A DNA stretch of 64,000 bases from Streptomyces antioxidans (lineage in GTDB: Bacteria > Actinomycetota > Actinomycetes > Streptomycetales > Streptomycetaceae). Positions 17,882-26,363 of the stretch are shown piece after piece. The position numbers and the translations under genes are program-made. Position 1 is the first letter of the stretch, and every line of letters starts with the position of its first letter. The stretch is from NCBI RefSeq assembly GCF_000968685.2, contig NZ_LAKD02000069.1, forward strand, positions 1-64,000. The letters run 5' to 3'. The notes under the pieces are model-generated. The model did no database searches. It saw only the letters and a program-made list of their open reading frames with translations, and was not told the origin of the DNA.

Positions 17882-17972
17882 TAGCAGGGGGGCGGGCACC
17901 TGGAGACGCTCTCCGGCTGTGGCGGTGCGCGATCGCACGCCGGACACACAGGACACTGGTAGAGGTTGGGCT

Positions 17973-18008
17973 GCGGGACGTGACGCCATGGGGCGTAGGG
18001 CGTCCCGC
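17973..18008 (+). promoter_or_regulatory. Stem-loop in the carboxypeptidase leader
   Basis: GCGGGACG (17973-17980) pairs with CGTCCCGC (18001-18008), and inside it ACGCC (17983-17987) pairs with GGCGT (17992-17996). The hairpin ends 10 bases before the GAGGAGG ribosome site and could affect translation. Confidence 0.35.
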
Positions 18009-18030
18009 GACACATATCGAGGAGGCATCG

Positions 18031-20499
18031 GTGGCGGGCGAGTCCCCCGGCAGGTCGGATCAGCAGGAGTCGTCGGGGGAGACGGCTAGGGGAGAGCGCG
18101 ATCCGAGGCTCGCGATCTCGCGTGAGGCGGAGGCGGGCCAGGGCTCGGCGGCGGTCGCCGTCGTGTCCGACGACCTCCGGTCGGGTTCCCGGGAGCCGGA
18201 GACGGCTTCTGGCGGGCCCGGGGTGACCTCCGAGGCGAAGGCCGAAGCGGAGGCGGAAGCGGAACCAGAGACGCCGCCAGTCGACCGGGGCGACGCAAAG
18301 GTTTCTGGTGTTCGCGATGGTGAACAGGGTGAAGGTTCCGGGACGTCGGAGGCGAAGACGGAGCCGGAGACGGACGCCGATGCGTCGGACGGATCGCCCG
18401 AGGGCGATGCGTCCGAGCCCCACGCGGAGGCGGAAGCGGACGAGGATGGTGCGGGCGGCGCAGACGACTCCCACGGTGCTGACGGGTCTGACGGGTCTGA
18501 CGACTCAGATGACGCGGATGCCGACGCGAAGGTTGAGAGCGCGTCTGAGACCAAGGCCGAGACCGACTCCGAGGTCGAGACGGATGAGGGCGGCGATGGG
18601 CCGTCCAAGCCGTCGGTGGATCAGCGGACGGCCGTCTTCCGTACGGTGAGGCCCAAGGCGGACGCCGAGGGCGGGGACGACAAGAGGGACAATAAGAGGG
18701 ACAACAAGAAGGACGGGGCCAAGGCGGACGAGGCCGAGGGTGAGTCCCGTAAGGCCGCCGCGTCCGGGACGGACGACGACGCCTCCGGCAAGCCGATCGA
18801 CCGCCCGACGGCCGCCTTCGGCGTGCTCCCGGACAAGCCCGGAAGGGGCGCCAAGGCCGACAAGGGCGATAACGGCGACAAGAAGGGCGTCGACCAGCCG
18901 ACCACCGCCTTCAAGGCGGTCAGCCGCCCGGCCGACAAGACGGCTGACCGCAAGACCGAGGGCAGGGCGGCCGAGGGCAGGGCGGCCGAGCGGGCGTCCG
19001 ACGCGAAGACGTCGGGCAAGAAGCCCGTCGGCGAGTCGGACAACGAGCGGACCAGCAGGTTCGTCCCACTGCGGTCCCCCGACGACCCGGCCCCGCCGAA
19101 GCCCGCCGCCCCGCCCATCGCGCCGAAGGCCCCCGCCGCTCCGCCCGTGGCGGTCCCCGAGGCCGAGCGGACCAAGCAGCAGCCGCTGCCGCCGCTGGCC
19201 CCGGACGGAAAGCAGCCCGCGCCGCTCGACCTGCTGGCGCAGCTGACCAACACCCCGCCCAAGCCCGAGACGCCGCTACGGACGGCGGTCCGCCGGGTCA
19301 AGATCTGGACGCCGCTGGCCGCGCTGTTGGTGATCATCCTGGGCGTCGTCCAGGCGCTGCGACCGCTGCCGGATCCATCGCTGAAGCTCACCTCGGACGC
19401 CAGCTACCGCTTCGGCGGCGATGCACTCTCCATGCCCTGGCCCGACCAGGGGCAGTCCGCCGCCGAAGTCGAGGGCGTGGGCAGCCTGGGCGCCTCCGGA
19501 GAGCAGAAGCCGGTGCCGATCGCCAGCGTCACCAAGGTCATGACGGCCTATGTGGTGCTCAAGGACCATCCGCTGAAGGGTGGCGCGGAGGGCCCGAAGA
19601 TCAAGATCGACGCGCAGGCGGCCGAGGAGGCGAAGTCCGCCGACGAGTCGCGGGCGGAGGTCAAGGAGGGGCAGACCTTCACCCAGCACCAGCTGCTCCA
19701 GCTGCTGCTGATCAACTCCAGCAACAACATCGCCCGGCTGCTCGCCCGCTGGGACGCCGGATCGCTCGACGCCTTCGTGAAGAAGATGAACGACGCCGCC
19801 GAGGGCCTGGGGATGAAGCACACCACCTACACCGACCCCAGCGGTCTGAAGGAGTCCACCAAGTCCACCGCGGCCGACCAGCTGAAGCTGGCCAAGGCGG
19901 CGATGCAGTCCGACGCCTTCCGGGCGGTCGTGGCCACGCCCAACACCACTATCCCGGGGCTCGGCGACCGGATCTACAACAACAACAATCTGCTGGTGAA
20001 GCCGGGTGTGATCGGTATCAAGACCGGTTCGTCCACCCCGGCGGGCGGTGCCCTGATGTGGGGCGCCGTGCGGACGATCGACGGCAAGAAGCAGCGGATC
20101 CTGGGGGTGGTCCTGGAGCAGCGCGCGACCACCACGCTGGACGCCAGCCTCCAGCTCGCCCAGACCAACAGCTACAAGCTGATCACCGCCGCGCAGGACG
20201 CCCTCACCTCGGCCACCGTCATCAAGAAGGGCGATGTCGTGGGCGAGGTCGACGACGGTCTCGGCGGCACCACGCCGGTCGTCGCCACCAAGGACCTGAG
20301 GGCGGTCGGCTGGTCCGGTCTGACGGTCGACATCAAGATCGGCGACGGTGGTGCGAAGGTGCCGCACTCGGCCAAGGCGGGTACGGTCGTCGGCGAGGTG
20401 ACCGTGGGCACGGGCCCCGGACAGCTCAAGGCGCCGGTGGCCCTGCAGGATGACCTGTCCGAGCCCTCGTTCGGCGCGAAACTGACCCGTATCGGCTGA
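18031..20499 (+). CDS. Membrane-anchored D-alanyl-D-alanine carboxypeptidase (peptidase S11)
   Basis: An 822-residue enzyme that trims the terminal D-Ala from peptidoglycan stem peptides outside the membrane. The GTG start has GAGGAGG six bases upstream. Residues 1 to about 420 are disordered and rich in Glu, Asp, Lys and Ala, with repeated short motifs (DQRTAVF, DRPTAAF, DQPTTAF, NERTSRF). One transmembrane helix lies near residues 428-450. The penicillin-binding catalytic domain follows, with Ser499-Val-Thr-Lys502, Ser563-Ser-Asn565 and Lys664-Thr-Gly666 correctly spaced. The C-terminal part is a beta domain. The long acidic, repetitive tail would lie in the cytoplasm. It resembles SCO4439 of S. 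coelicolor in domain plan and neighbourhood. Confidence 0.92.
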   Translation: MAGESPGRSDQQESSGETARGERDPRLAISREAEAGQGSAAVAVVSDDLRSGSREPETASGGPGVTSEAKAEAEAEAEPETPPVDRGDAKVSGVRDGEQGEGSGTSEAKTEPETDADASDGSPEGDASEPHAEAEADEDGAGGADDSHGADGSDGSDDSDDADADAKVESASETKAETDSEVETDEGGDGPSKPSVDQRTAVFRTVRPKADAEGGDDKRDNKRDNKKDGAKADEAEGESRKAAASGTDDDASGKPIDRPTAAFGVLPDKPGRGAKADKGDNGDKKGVDQPTTAFKAVSRPADKTADRKTEGRAAEGRAAERASDAKTSGKKPVGESDNERTSRFVPLRSPDDPAPPKPAAPPIAPKAPAAPPVAVPEAERTKQQPLPPLAPDGKQPAPLDLLAQLTNTPPKPETPLRTAVRRVKIWTPLAALLVIILGVVQALRPLPDPSLKLTSDASYRFGGDALSMPWPDQGQSAAEVEGVGSLGASGEQKPVPIASVTKVMTAYVVLKDHPLKGGAEGPKIKIDAQAAEEAKSADESRAEVKEGQTFTQHQLLQLLLINSSNNIARLLARWDAGSLDAFVKKMNDAAEGLGMKHTTYTDPSGLKESTKSTAADQLKLAKAAMQSDAFRAVVATPNTTIPGLGDRIYNNNNLLVKPGVIGIKTGSSTPAGGALMWGAVRTIDGKKQRILGVVLEQRATTTLDASLQLAQTNSYKLITAAQDALTSATVIKKGDVVGEVDDGLGGTTPVVATKDLRAVGWSGLTVDIKIGDGGAKVPHSAKAGTVVGEVTVGTGPGQLKAPVALQDDLSEPSFGAKLTRIG

Positions 20500-20537
20500 C
20501 CCGCGGGGGAAGTCGAATAGAGGGGACGGGACGAAGC

Positions 20538-20565
20538 GGCCCCGGCGCGAAACGCCGCCGGGGCC
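20538..20565 (+). terminator. Hairpin terminator after the carboxypeptidase gene
   Basis: GGCCCCGGCG (20538-20547) pairs with CGCCGGGGCC in the form 20556-20565, a 10-bp stem with an 8-base loop, 38 bases after the stop codon. Confidence 0.7.
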
Positions 20566-20699
20566 CGAGCCGGATCGGGGTCGCCCGAGCGTGCTAGCGT
20601 CGGTGGGTCCCCGGCCTGGACCCGCCGCGGAACCGGAGCGATCCGGCGCGGGGTTGAGGACGATGGGGCAGACCTCGGGGGAAGACGGGGAGAGCCGCA

Positions 20700-22598
20700 G
20701 TGACCACCGTGGATCCGACACGGGCCGATGAAGGCGGGGGCTCGGAGGAGAGCACCGCCGCACGAATACGCGTACCCACACAGCGCTGGCCGGACGAGCC
20801 GACCGGCCCGGCGGAGGCGGGGCGCGAGAGCCGCCAGGCCGCTTCGGGCGGGCTGTTCGAGCGCGTCCGGACGGCGCTGCGCCATCCGGTTCTGGCCACC
20901 CTGGTCGCCGCCGCGCTGCTCCATCTGGTCTGGGTGGCGCTGCTCGCGAACAGCGGCGGTGACCTCGCCGCGCAGGACGCCTGGGCGGAGTTCGCCCTCC
21001 AGCATCCGGATCTGGCGTACAACCTGGCCTGGTACGGCGGGATGCACCCCGTCTCGTACAGCGTCATCTCGCCGTATCTGATGGCGGTCCTCGGGGTCCG
21101 CTCGACGATGATGGTCGCGGGGACGCTGTCCGCCGGGCTGCTCGCGCTGCTGCTGGTGCGCAGCCGTGCCGTACGGCGGCCGATGTGGCCCGCCATGTAC
21201 GGCGCGTTCGCGCTGACCTGCAACGCCATCTCGGGCCGGGTGACCTTCGGGCTCGGTGCGATGTTCGGGCTCGCGGCCGTTGCCGTGATCTTCGCCTGGC
21301 CCCGGCGGTGGCGCTCCCGGCACTGGCACCACAAGACCGGACGGTTCGTCCTGGCCGCCGTGCTGTCGGCGCTGGCGACCATGTCCAGCCCGGTGGCCGG
21401 TCTGTTCGTGGGCGTCGTGGCCGCCGGGCTGTGGCTGACCAGGCGGCGCCCCGCCGCGTACGCGCTGGGGATCACCCCGGCCGTGGTGGTCGGCCTGTCG
21501 GCGTGGCTGTTCCCGTTCTCCGGTGAGCAGCCGATGGGCATCGGATCGGTGATCCTGCCGTTCATCACCGGGGCCGCCACGCTGATGTGTGTGCCGCGCA
21601 GCTGGTCGACGGTGCGGGTCGGGGCCACGCTGTACTGCCTGGGAGTGGTGCTCACCTGGGCGATTCCCTCCCAGATCGGTACCAATATCTCCCGGCTCGG
21701 CATGATCTTCGGCGGTGTGGTGCTGATCGCCGCGCTGCCCGCGGTGCGCAAGCCGCCGCGCGCCGAGTTGCGCACGACGCGCGCGGGCCGGCGCTGGACC
21801 GTTCTGGTGCTGGCGCTCGCGACCGTCACGGTGTGGCAGGGGATCAAGACCGCCGACGATGTGGTCCACACCGCCCCCTCCGCCTCCTGGGCCCGTGAGC
21901 TGGCCCCGCTGGTCGACCGGCTCAAGCGGGAGAAGGCCGACCGGGGCCGGGTCGAGGTGGTTCCGGTGCGCAGCCACCGCGAGTCCTCCGCGCTCGCCCC
22001 GTACGTCAATCTGGCGCGCGGCTGGAACCGCCAGCGCGACCTGGACCGGAACCCGATCTTCTACGGCGAGGACACCCTCACCCCGGTCAGCTACCACGAA
22101 TGGCTCAAGCGCTGGGCGGTGCACTATGTGGTGCTGCCCGCGGACGACCCGGACACCGCGGCGGAGAAGGAGTCCGAACTGCTCGGCACCGATCTGCCCT
22201 ATCTGCGCCAGGTCTGGTCGGACGAGAACTGGAAGCTGTACGAGGTCAAGGACCCGACGCAGATCGCCGACCCGCCCGCCACCGTGCGGCGCGCGGGCGC
22301 CGATCAGCTGGTGGTGTCGGTACGCACCAAGGGCCCGGTGCTCATCCGCATCCCGTACTCGCCGTGGCTGGGACTGGTGGACGAGGACGGGCACAGCGTC
22401 CAGGCCCCGAAGGGGGAGGACGACCGGCTGCCGATCAACCGCGAGGGCTGCCTCACCAAGCAGACCGAGGGCGGGGAAGAGGGCCAGCCGGAGGACGAGT
22501 GGACGGTGCTGCACGCCCCCGGGCCCGGCATCTACCGCATAACGGGCAAGTACCAGCTGCCGCGCGGCACGCCCTGCCCGGACGAGATGGTTCCGTGA
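20700..22598 (+). CDS. Polytopic membrane protein of unknown function with large C-terminal domain
   Basis: A 632-residue protein. After about 60 charged N-terminal residues there are roughly ten hydrophobic helices up to residue 385 (for example VLATLVAAALLHLVWVALL and TMMVAGTLSAGLLALLLV). A soluble C-terminal region of about 240 residues follows, with WAVHYVVLPADDPD and WKLYEVKDP segments. That layout recalls membrane glycosyltransferase-like proteins more than a sugar exporter, but I do not recognise a catalytic motif. The GTG start is preceded by GGGGAAGACGGGGAGAG. It has its own transcription unit after the carboxypeptidase terminator and could take part in envelope assembly by location only. 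Confidence 0.7.
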   Translation: MTTVDPTRADEGGGSEESTAARIRVPTQRWPDEPTGPAEAGRESRQAASGGLFERVRTALRHPVLATLVAAALLHLVWVALLANSGGDLAAQDAWAEFALQHPDLAYNLAWYGGMHPVSYSVISPYLMAVLGVRSTMMVAGTLSAGLLALLLVRSRAVRRPMWPAMYGAFALTCNAISGRVTFGLGAMFGLAAVAVIFAWPRRWRSRHWHHKTGRFVLAAVLSALATMSSPVAGLFVGVVAAGLWLTRRRPAAYALGITPAVVVGLSAWLFPFSGEQPMGIGSVILPFITGAATLMCVPRSWSTVRVGATLYCLGVVLTWAIPSQIGTNISRLGMIFGGVVLIAALPAVRKPPRAELRTTRAGRRWTVLVLALATVTVWQGIKTADDVVHTAPSASWARELAPLVDRLKREKADRGRVEVVPVRSHRESSALAPYVNLARGWNRQRDLDRNPIFYGEDTLTPVSYHEWLKRWAVHYVVLPADDPDTAAEKESELLGTDLPYLRQVWSDENWKLYEVKDPTQIADPPATVRRAGADQLVVSVRTKGPVLIRIPYSPWLGLVDEDGHSVQAPKGEDDRLPINREGCLTKQTEGGEEGQPEDEWTVLHAPGPGIYRITGKYQLPRGTPCPDEMVP

Positions 22599-22645
22599 GC
22601 CCGAACCGGTCGGCCGGGGGTCGGCAGCCTGCGCGCCGCCCCCGG

Positions 22646-23932
22646 TCAGCCGCAGACCGTTGACAGCCAGGGCTGGTCGGGGGTGTCCCGCAGGCTCCGG
22701 CGGATCCGCTCCAGGCTGTGCAGCAGCCCGTCCGGGGGCTTGCCGGTGTCGCTGAGGTAGGCCAGCGCGGCGCGCTGGAAGGCCACCCGCATCCGCGTGG
22801 GCATGGCGTCCGAGGCGTCCAGGCACAGCGAGGCCGAGTCCCGGAGCGTCCTCGCGATGCTCCGGCCCACGGCGTCGTCGCCCTGGGCGTCCAGCTGGAC
22901 GCCGCGGTTGGCGAAGAACGGGTGGGTGCTGCTGTCGGCGGTCTTCTCGCCCCATGCCCGCTGGGCGTCGGCCGAGATCAGATAGCGCATCAGCTCCTGG
23001 GCCTGCGGGGTGTCGCGGAACATCGCGGCGAAGTCGCCGGAGACCTCCCGGGCGGTGGATCGCCGGTCGGTGTCGGGGAGGAGCCCGGGGGAGAAGGCGA
23101 AGGCCGCCTCGGCCGGGTCGGGGTATCCGCCACGGATGAACGAGCCCTGGTGCTCCAGCGCGCACGGCGGGTCCGTGCCGAACAGCTCCGTGCCCGCCTT
23201 GCGGAAGTCCGTGATCAGCGCGGTGCGCGCGGTGTCCTTGCCGAAGAGCGAACCCCAGCTCTGCCAGGCCCGCTCCACCCGGGGGTCCGTCCACGGCAGC
23301 CCGCCGGTGGCCCATTCCTGGTAGACGGAGCTGCCCTGCTGCTGGAGGAGCAGATCCTCGATCCAGTCGGTGCCGGGCCAGCCCGAGGCCGCGTCGTCGC
23401 CCATGCCGACGCACCACTGGCGGCCGTCGGCCGCGAGGGCGGGCAGGGCGCCCGGGCGGCGGTCGCGGTCGTACCACACAATGCTCTTCAGATCGGCCTT
23501 CACCGCGATCCCGTACACCGGTCCGTCGGCGCTCAGCCGGGGTGTCCACAGCTTTCCGTAGGCCGTGCGCTCCCGGCTCGGGATCACCGCGTCCAGCGGG
23601 GTCAGCTGGCGCTGGCGGGCGTACGCGGCCAGCTCGCCCGCGCTGGGCAGTACGGCGATGTCGGGCGGGGTCCCGGAGGCCACCTCCGAGGACAGCACCT
23701 CGCGCAGTGCGGTGGTGCCCTGGTAGTCCACATGGATCCCGGTACGCCGGGTGAAGGTGTCCAGCAGACCCCGGAACGCCTTGCCCTCGACGCCGGTCCA
23801 TGACGCGAGCACGCTGACGCTGCCGCGCGACTGCCAGCCGCTCGTATCGCCCGCGCCCACGACACACAGCAGCACCATCCACAGCCCGAGGACCGTGGCC
23901 GTGGCGTGACCGGACCGCTTCGCCGCGCTCAT
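22646..23932 (-). CDS. Extracellular solute-binding protein, last gene of the kinase operon
   Basis: A 428-residue periplasmic-type binding protein. An N-terminal hydrophobic helix (residues 13-27, VLGLWMVLLCVVGAG) anchors or exports it; the nearby Cys lacks a good lipobox. The mature part has the family 1 binding-protein plan: VSVLASWTGVEGKAFRGLLD, then GTPPDIAVLP and YGIAVKADLKSIVWYD. Its ATG overlaps the stop of the upstream membrane gene by four bases (ATGA), so they are translationally coupled. No ABC permease is present in the operon, so the protein more likely senses a ligand for the adjacent membrane protein and kinase than feeds a transporter. This parallels GlnH beside PknG in mycobacteria, though the binding-protein family appears different. 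Confidence 0.78.
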   Translation of the reverse strand: MSAAKRSGHATATVLGLWMVLLCVVGAGDTSGWQSRGSVSVLASWTGVEGKAFRGLLDTFTRRTGIHVDYQGTTALREVLSSEVASGTPPDIAVLPSAGELAAYARQRQLTPLDAVIPSRERTAYGKLWTPRLSADGPVYGIAVKADLKSIVWYDRDRRPGALPALAADGRQWCVGMGDDAASGWPGTDWIEDLLLQQQGSSVYQEWATGGLPWTDPRVERAWQSWGSLFGKDTARTALITDFRKAGTELFGTDPPCALEHQGSFIRGGYPDPAEAAFAFSPGLLPDTDRRSTAREVSGDFAAMFRDTPQAQELMRYLISADAQRAWGEKTADSSTHPFFANRGVQLDAQGDDAVGRSIARTLRDSASLCLDASDAMPTRMRVAFQRAALAYLSDTGKPPDGLLHSLERIRRSLRDTPDQPWLSTVCG

Positions 23933-24861
23933 CGGGGCTGGAACCGGTACTCGTCGATGCGCGGCTGCAGACCGACCAGGATCAGGGCGGTCAGCACGGC
24001 TCCGCCCACCGGTATCCAGCCGACCGCACCGGCCTGCCAATGCGCGTTCCGCATCGTGCGCGCGACCTTCCTGGCGGTGGGGCCGCCGGTGCGGCCGATG
24101 TCCGACTGGGTCAGGCTGGCCCGGGTCGACTCCAGCCGGTCCTGGGTCTGATAGGTGAACACCGCCAGCGGCAGCAGGGCGACCAGCAGCGCGGTGGCCG
24201 CCGCCAGCCAGGGGTTGACCAGCCGCCGGAAGCGGTGCCGCAGAAAGCGCTGGGTGTGGACCAGCAGCGCCGCCAGCGTGAGGAACAGCCCCGGCACCAG
24301 CAGCCACCAGGCGAACGTCAGCAGCCAGCCGAACGAGGACTGGTCGTCGAGCACGCCGAACTGCCGCTGCTGCACCGCCTTCAGACGGTCCAGGACCCCG
24401 CTGTGGTCGCGCCGCAGGATGGAGTCGGCGTACCGCAGATAGGCGTCCCTGAGCGTCGGGTTCTCGCGGTTCGCGTACGCCTGCTCGACGGTGTCGCCGT
24501 AGGAGGTCACCAGCGCCGCCGAGGTGCGCAGGGCCCCGCGCGCCGACTCGCCCCCGATGGTGCCCTTGGACACCTGGGTCAGGCTCTGCCTGGCCGTCGA
24601 CAGCCTGTCGCGGTACTCCTCGCTGAGCCCCTCGAACTCCGCGGTGGGGCTGGAGATGCTGCGCCGCGCCTCGTCGTACGAGGCGTTCAGCGCGTCGATG
24701 GCGGCGGCCACCTGCAGTATCGCCGGGGTGGTCCGGTCGGTCACCGCCTTGGAGTTGCGGCTGACGCCGTAGTACGCGGCCAGCAGCGAGGTCACGGCCA
24801 CCGCCGTGACCACGAGCAGGGCGATCAGCCGGCGCACCAGGAAGGCCCGGGTGGTGCTCAT
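23929..24861 (-). CDS. GlnX-like four-helix membrane sensor protein
   Basis: A 310-residue membrane protein. Helices are predicted at residues 10-30, 179-202, 217-236 and 278-298. Between the first two lies an external, mostly helical domain of about 145 residues (AAAIDALNASYDEARRSI and similar), like the sensor domains of chemoreceptors. A smaller second external loop follows helix 3. This topology is that of mycobacterial GlnX, which carries a binding-protein signal to PknG. The stop and start codons overlap those of both neighbours (ATGA on each side). The inferred role is to pass occupancy of the binding protein across the membrane to the kinase or vWA protein. Confidence 0.72.
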   Translation of the reverse strand: MSTTRAFLVRRLIALLVVTAVAVTSLLAAYYGVSRNSKAVTDRTTPAILQVAAAIDALNASYDEARRSISSPTAEFEGLSEEYRDRLSTARQSLTQVSKGTIGGESARGALRTSAALVTSYGDTVEQAYANRENPTLRDAYLRYADSILRRDHSGVLDRLKAVQQRQFGVLDDQSSFGWLLTFAWWLLVPGLFLTLAALLVHTQRFLRHRFRRLVNPWLAAATALLVALLPLAVFTYQTQDRLESTRASLTQSDIGRTGGPTARKVARTMRNAHWQAGAVGWIPVGGAVLTALILVGLQPRIDEYRFQPR

Positions 24862-26351
24862 ACCGCGCCGCCCGGTGCGCCCGATTCGGCGCTCAGCGGA
24901 GCGTTGCACTGCTGGCAGAACCCGGCGGTGGCGGGCGACCGGCGCCCGCAGGCCGGGCAGAGGACATCCGCGGCGGGCGGCGCGGCGGGCTCAGGCCGCT
25001 CCCTGCCCCTGAAGGGGGCGCTCTCCTCCGACACCACGATCACCGAGTTGAGGTCCAGCGGCCGGATGGGCTCGCGGATCCGCACCTGGCCGGTGGCCGC
25101 GTCGACGATGTGGACCAGCCCGCTCAGCCGGGCCAGCATCTTCTCGCTGCCCAGCTGATGGGCCAGCTGGACGGCGCGCCCCCACTGGCGGCGGGCCCGC
25201 TCCCGGTCACCCGCCTCGTAGGCATCGCAGCCCGCGGTGATCGCGTGACCCAGCTCGGAGTCGGCGTCGTAGTGGGCGAGCCGGGGGTCGATACGGGACG
25301 AGAGCAGCACATCGTCCGTCCACTGGACCAGCATCGACTGCGGCTCGGGCGGCGGCAGCGCGGTGTCGCCCTCCACGGCCAGCTCCACGGCGGCCAGCTC
25401 CACGTCCTCGCCCATCGGATCGCGCCGCGGATCGGCGAGCACGGACACCTGGTACTCGCGGGTCTCGTCGCCCCACGCGCTGCTGGTCCACTCCCAGGTG
25501 CGCTCATCGGGGCGGATGCCCTCGTCGGTGAGGTCCAGCCGAGTGGGGTGCACCTGCTTGACGAGGCCGACCCGGCTGCCCGCCCGGGTGCGGATCCGGA
25601 TCCGCACCCCGGCCAGCGCCTTGGCCATCGAGGCGGAGACCATCTCCTCGAACTCGGCGGCCAGCGCGGAGTCCTCCAGGACCGCGTCGGCCCGGCCGCG
25701 CAGCCGGTGCGCGATCCGCTTCAGCTCGGCGGCGTCCCAGCCGTCCCCGATCCCGCGCGCGTCACAGGTGAAATGCGGGGCACAGGCGTCCAGCACCCGG
25801 TCCAGATAGCCGGGCGGATCGTGTTCATTGCGGCCATCGGTGAGCAGCAGGGTGTGCCGGATCGCGGCGGGCTGGCGCTGGTGGAGCCGCCGGGCGAGGT
25901 CCAGCCAGGAGCCGATCGCGGTGCCGCCGATCGCGGGCAGCCGGGCCGCCACCCGGGCGGCGGCGGCCTTGGTGTCCGGCCCCGCAACCGCCATGCCGCC
26001 GGTGAACGGATAGACCACCTGGGCCTGTTCGGTGCCCTCGACGATCGCGAAGCGGGTGCCGTCGCGCAGTATGCCCACCGCGGTGGCGGTGGCCCGCCGC
26101 GCCGCCGCGATCTTCGTGGGCGGCCAGCTCATCGACATCGAGCAGTCGATGACGATGACCTCCGACGTGGCGGTACGGGCCGCAGCCGGGCCCAGGCCGT
26201 GGGCCCGCACACTGACGATGGCGTGCATCTCGGTGCGGCCCGCGGAGGCGGGCAGGTACTTGTTCTGATGCACCCGCAGGGTGAGGGCCGGGCCCCCGCC
26301 CGCGCCCTCCGGGCCTGGGCCGTGCTGTCTCTTCCTGCGGTCCTCGTTCAT
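24858..26351 (-). CDS. von Willebrand factor A domain protein with C-terminal zinc ribbon
   Basis: A 497-residue cytoplasmic protein. The vWA domain carries the metal-ion site DCSMS at residues 69-73 and LLLTDGRN near residue 167, so it likely binds a divalent ion and a protein partner. A helical region follows (SELGHAITAGCDAYEAGDRERARRQWGRA), similar to a TPR pair. The last 35 residues hold CPACGRRS and GFCQQC, a Cys4 zinc ribbon. The gene starts 12 bases after the kinase stop and overlaps the membrane gene by four bases. Proteins of this build often act as scaffolds for kinases or AAA ATPases; that role is an inference here. Confidence 0.82.
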   Translation of the reverse strand: MNEDRRKRQHGPGPEGAGGGPALTLRVHQNKYLPASAGRTEMHAIVSVRAHGLGPAAARTATSEVIVIDCSMSMSWPPTKIAAARRATATAVGILRDGTRFAIVEGTEQAQVVYPFTGGMAVAGPDTKAAAARVAARLPAIGGTAIGSWLDLARRLHQRQPAAIRHTLLLTDGRNEHDPPGYLDRVLDACAPHFTCDARGIGDGWDAAELKRIAHRLRGRADAVLEDSALAAEFEEMVSASMAKALAGVRIRIRTRAGSRVGLVKQVHPTRLDLTDEGIRPDERTWEWTSSAWGDETREYQVSVLADPRRDPMGEDVELAAVELAVEGDTALPPPEPQSMLVQWTDDVLLSSRIDPRLAHYDADSELGHAITAGCDAYEAGDRERARRQWGRAVQLAHQLGSEKMLARLSGLVHIVDAATGQVRIREPIRPLDLNSVIVVSEESAPFRGRERPEPAAPPAADVLCPACGRRSPATAGFCQQCNAPLSAESGAPGGAV

Positions 26352-26363
26352 CTGATCCCCCTG

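Noticed and set aside
22646..23932. Binding protein as part of a sugar ABC importer
   Set aside because: No permease or ATPase lies in the operon, and it is coupled to a sensor-like membrane protein instead.
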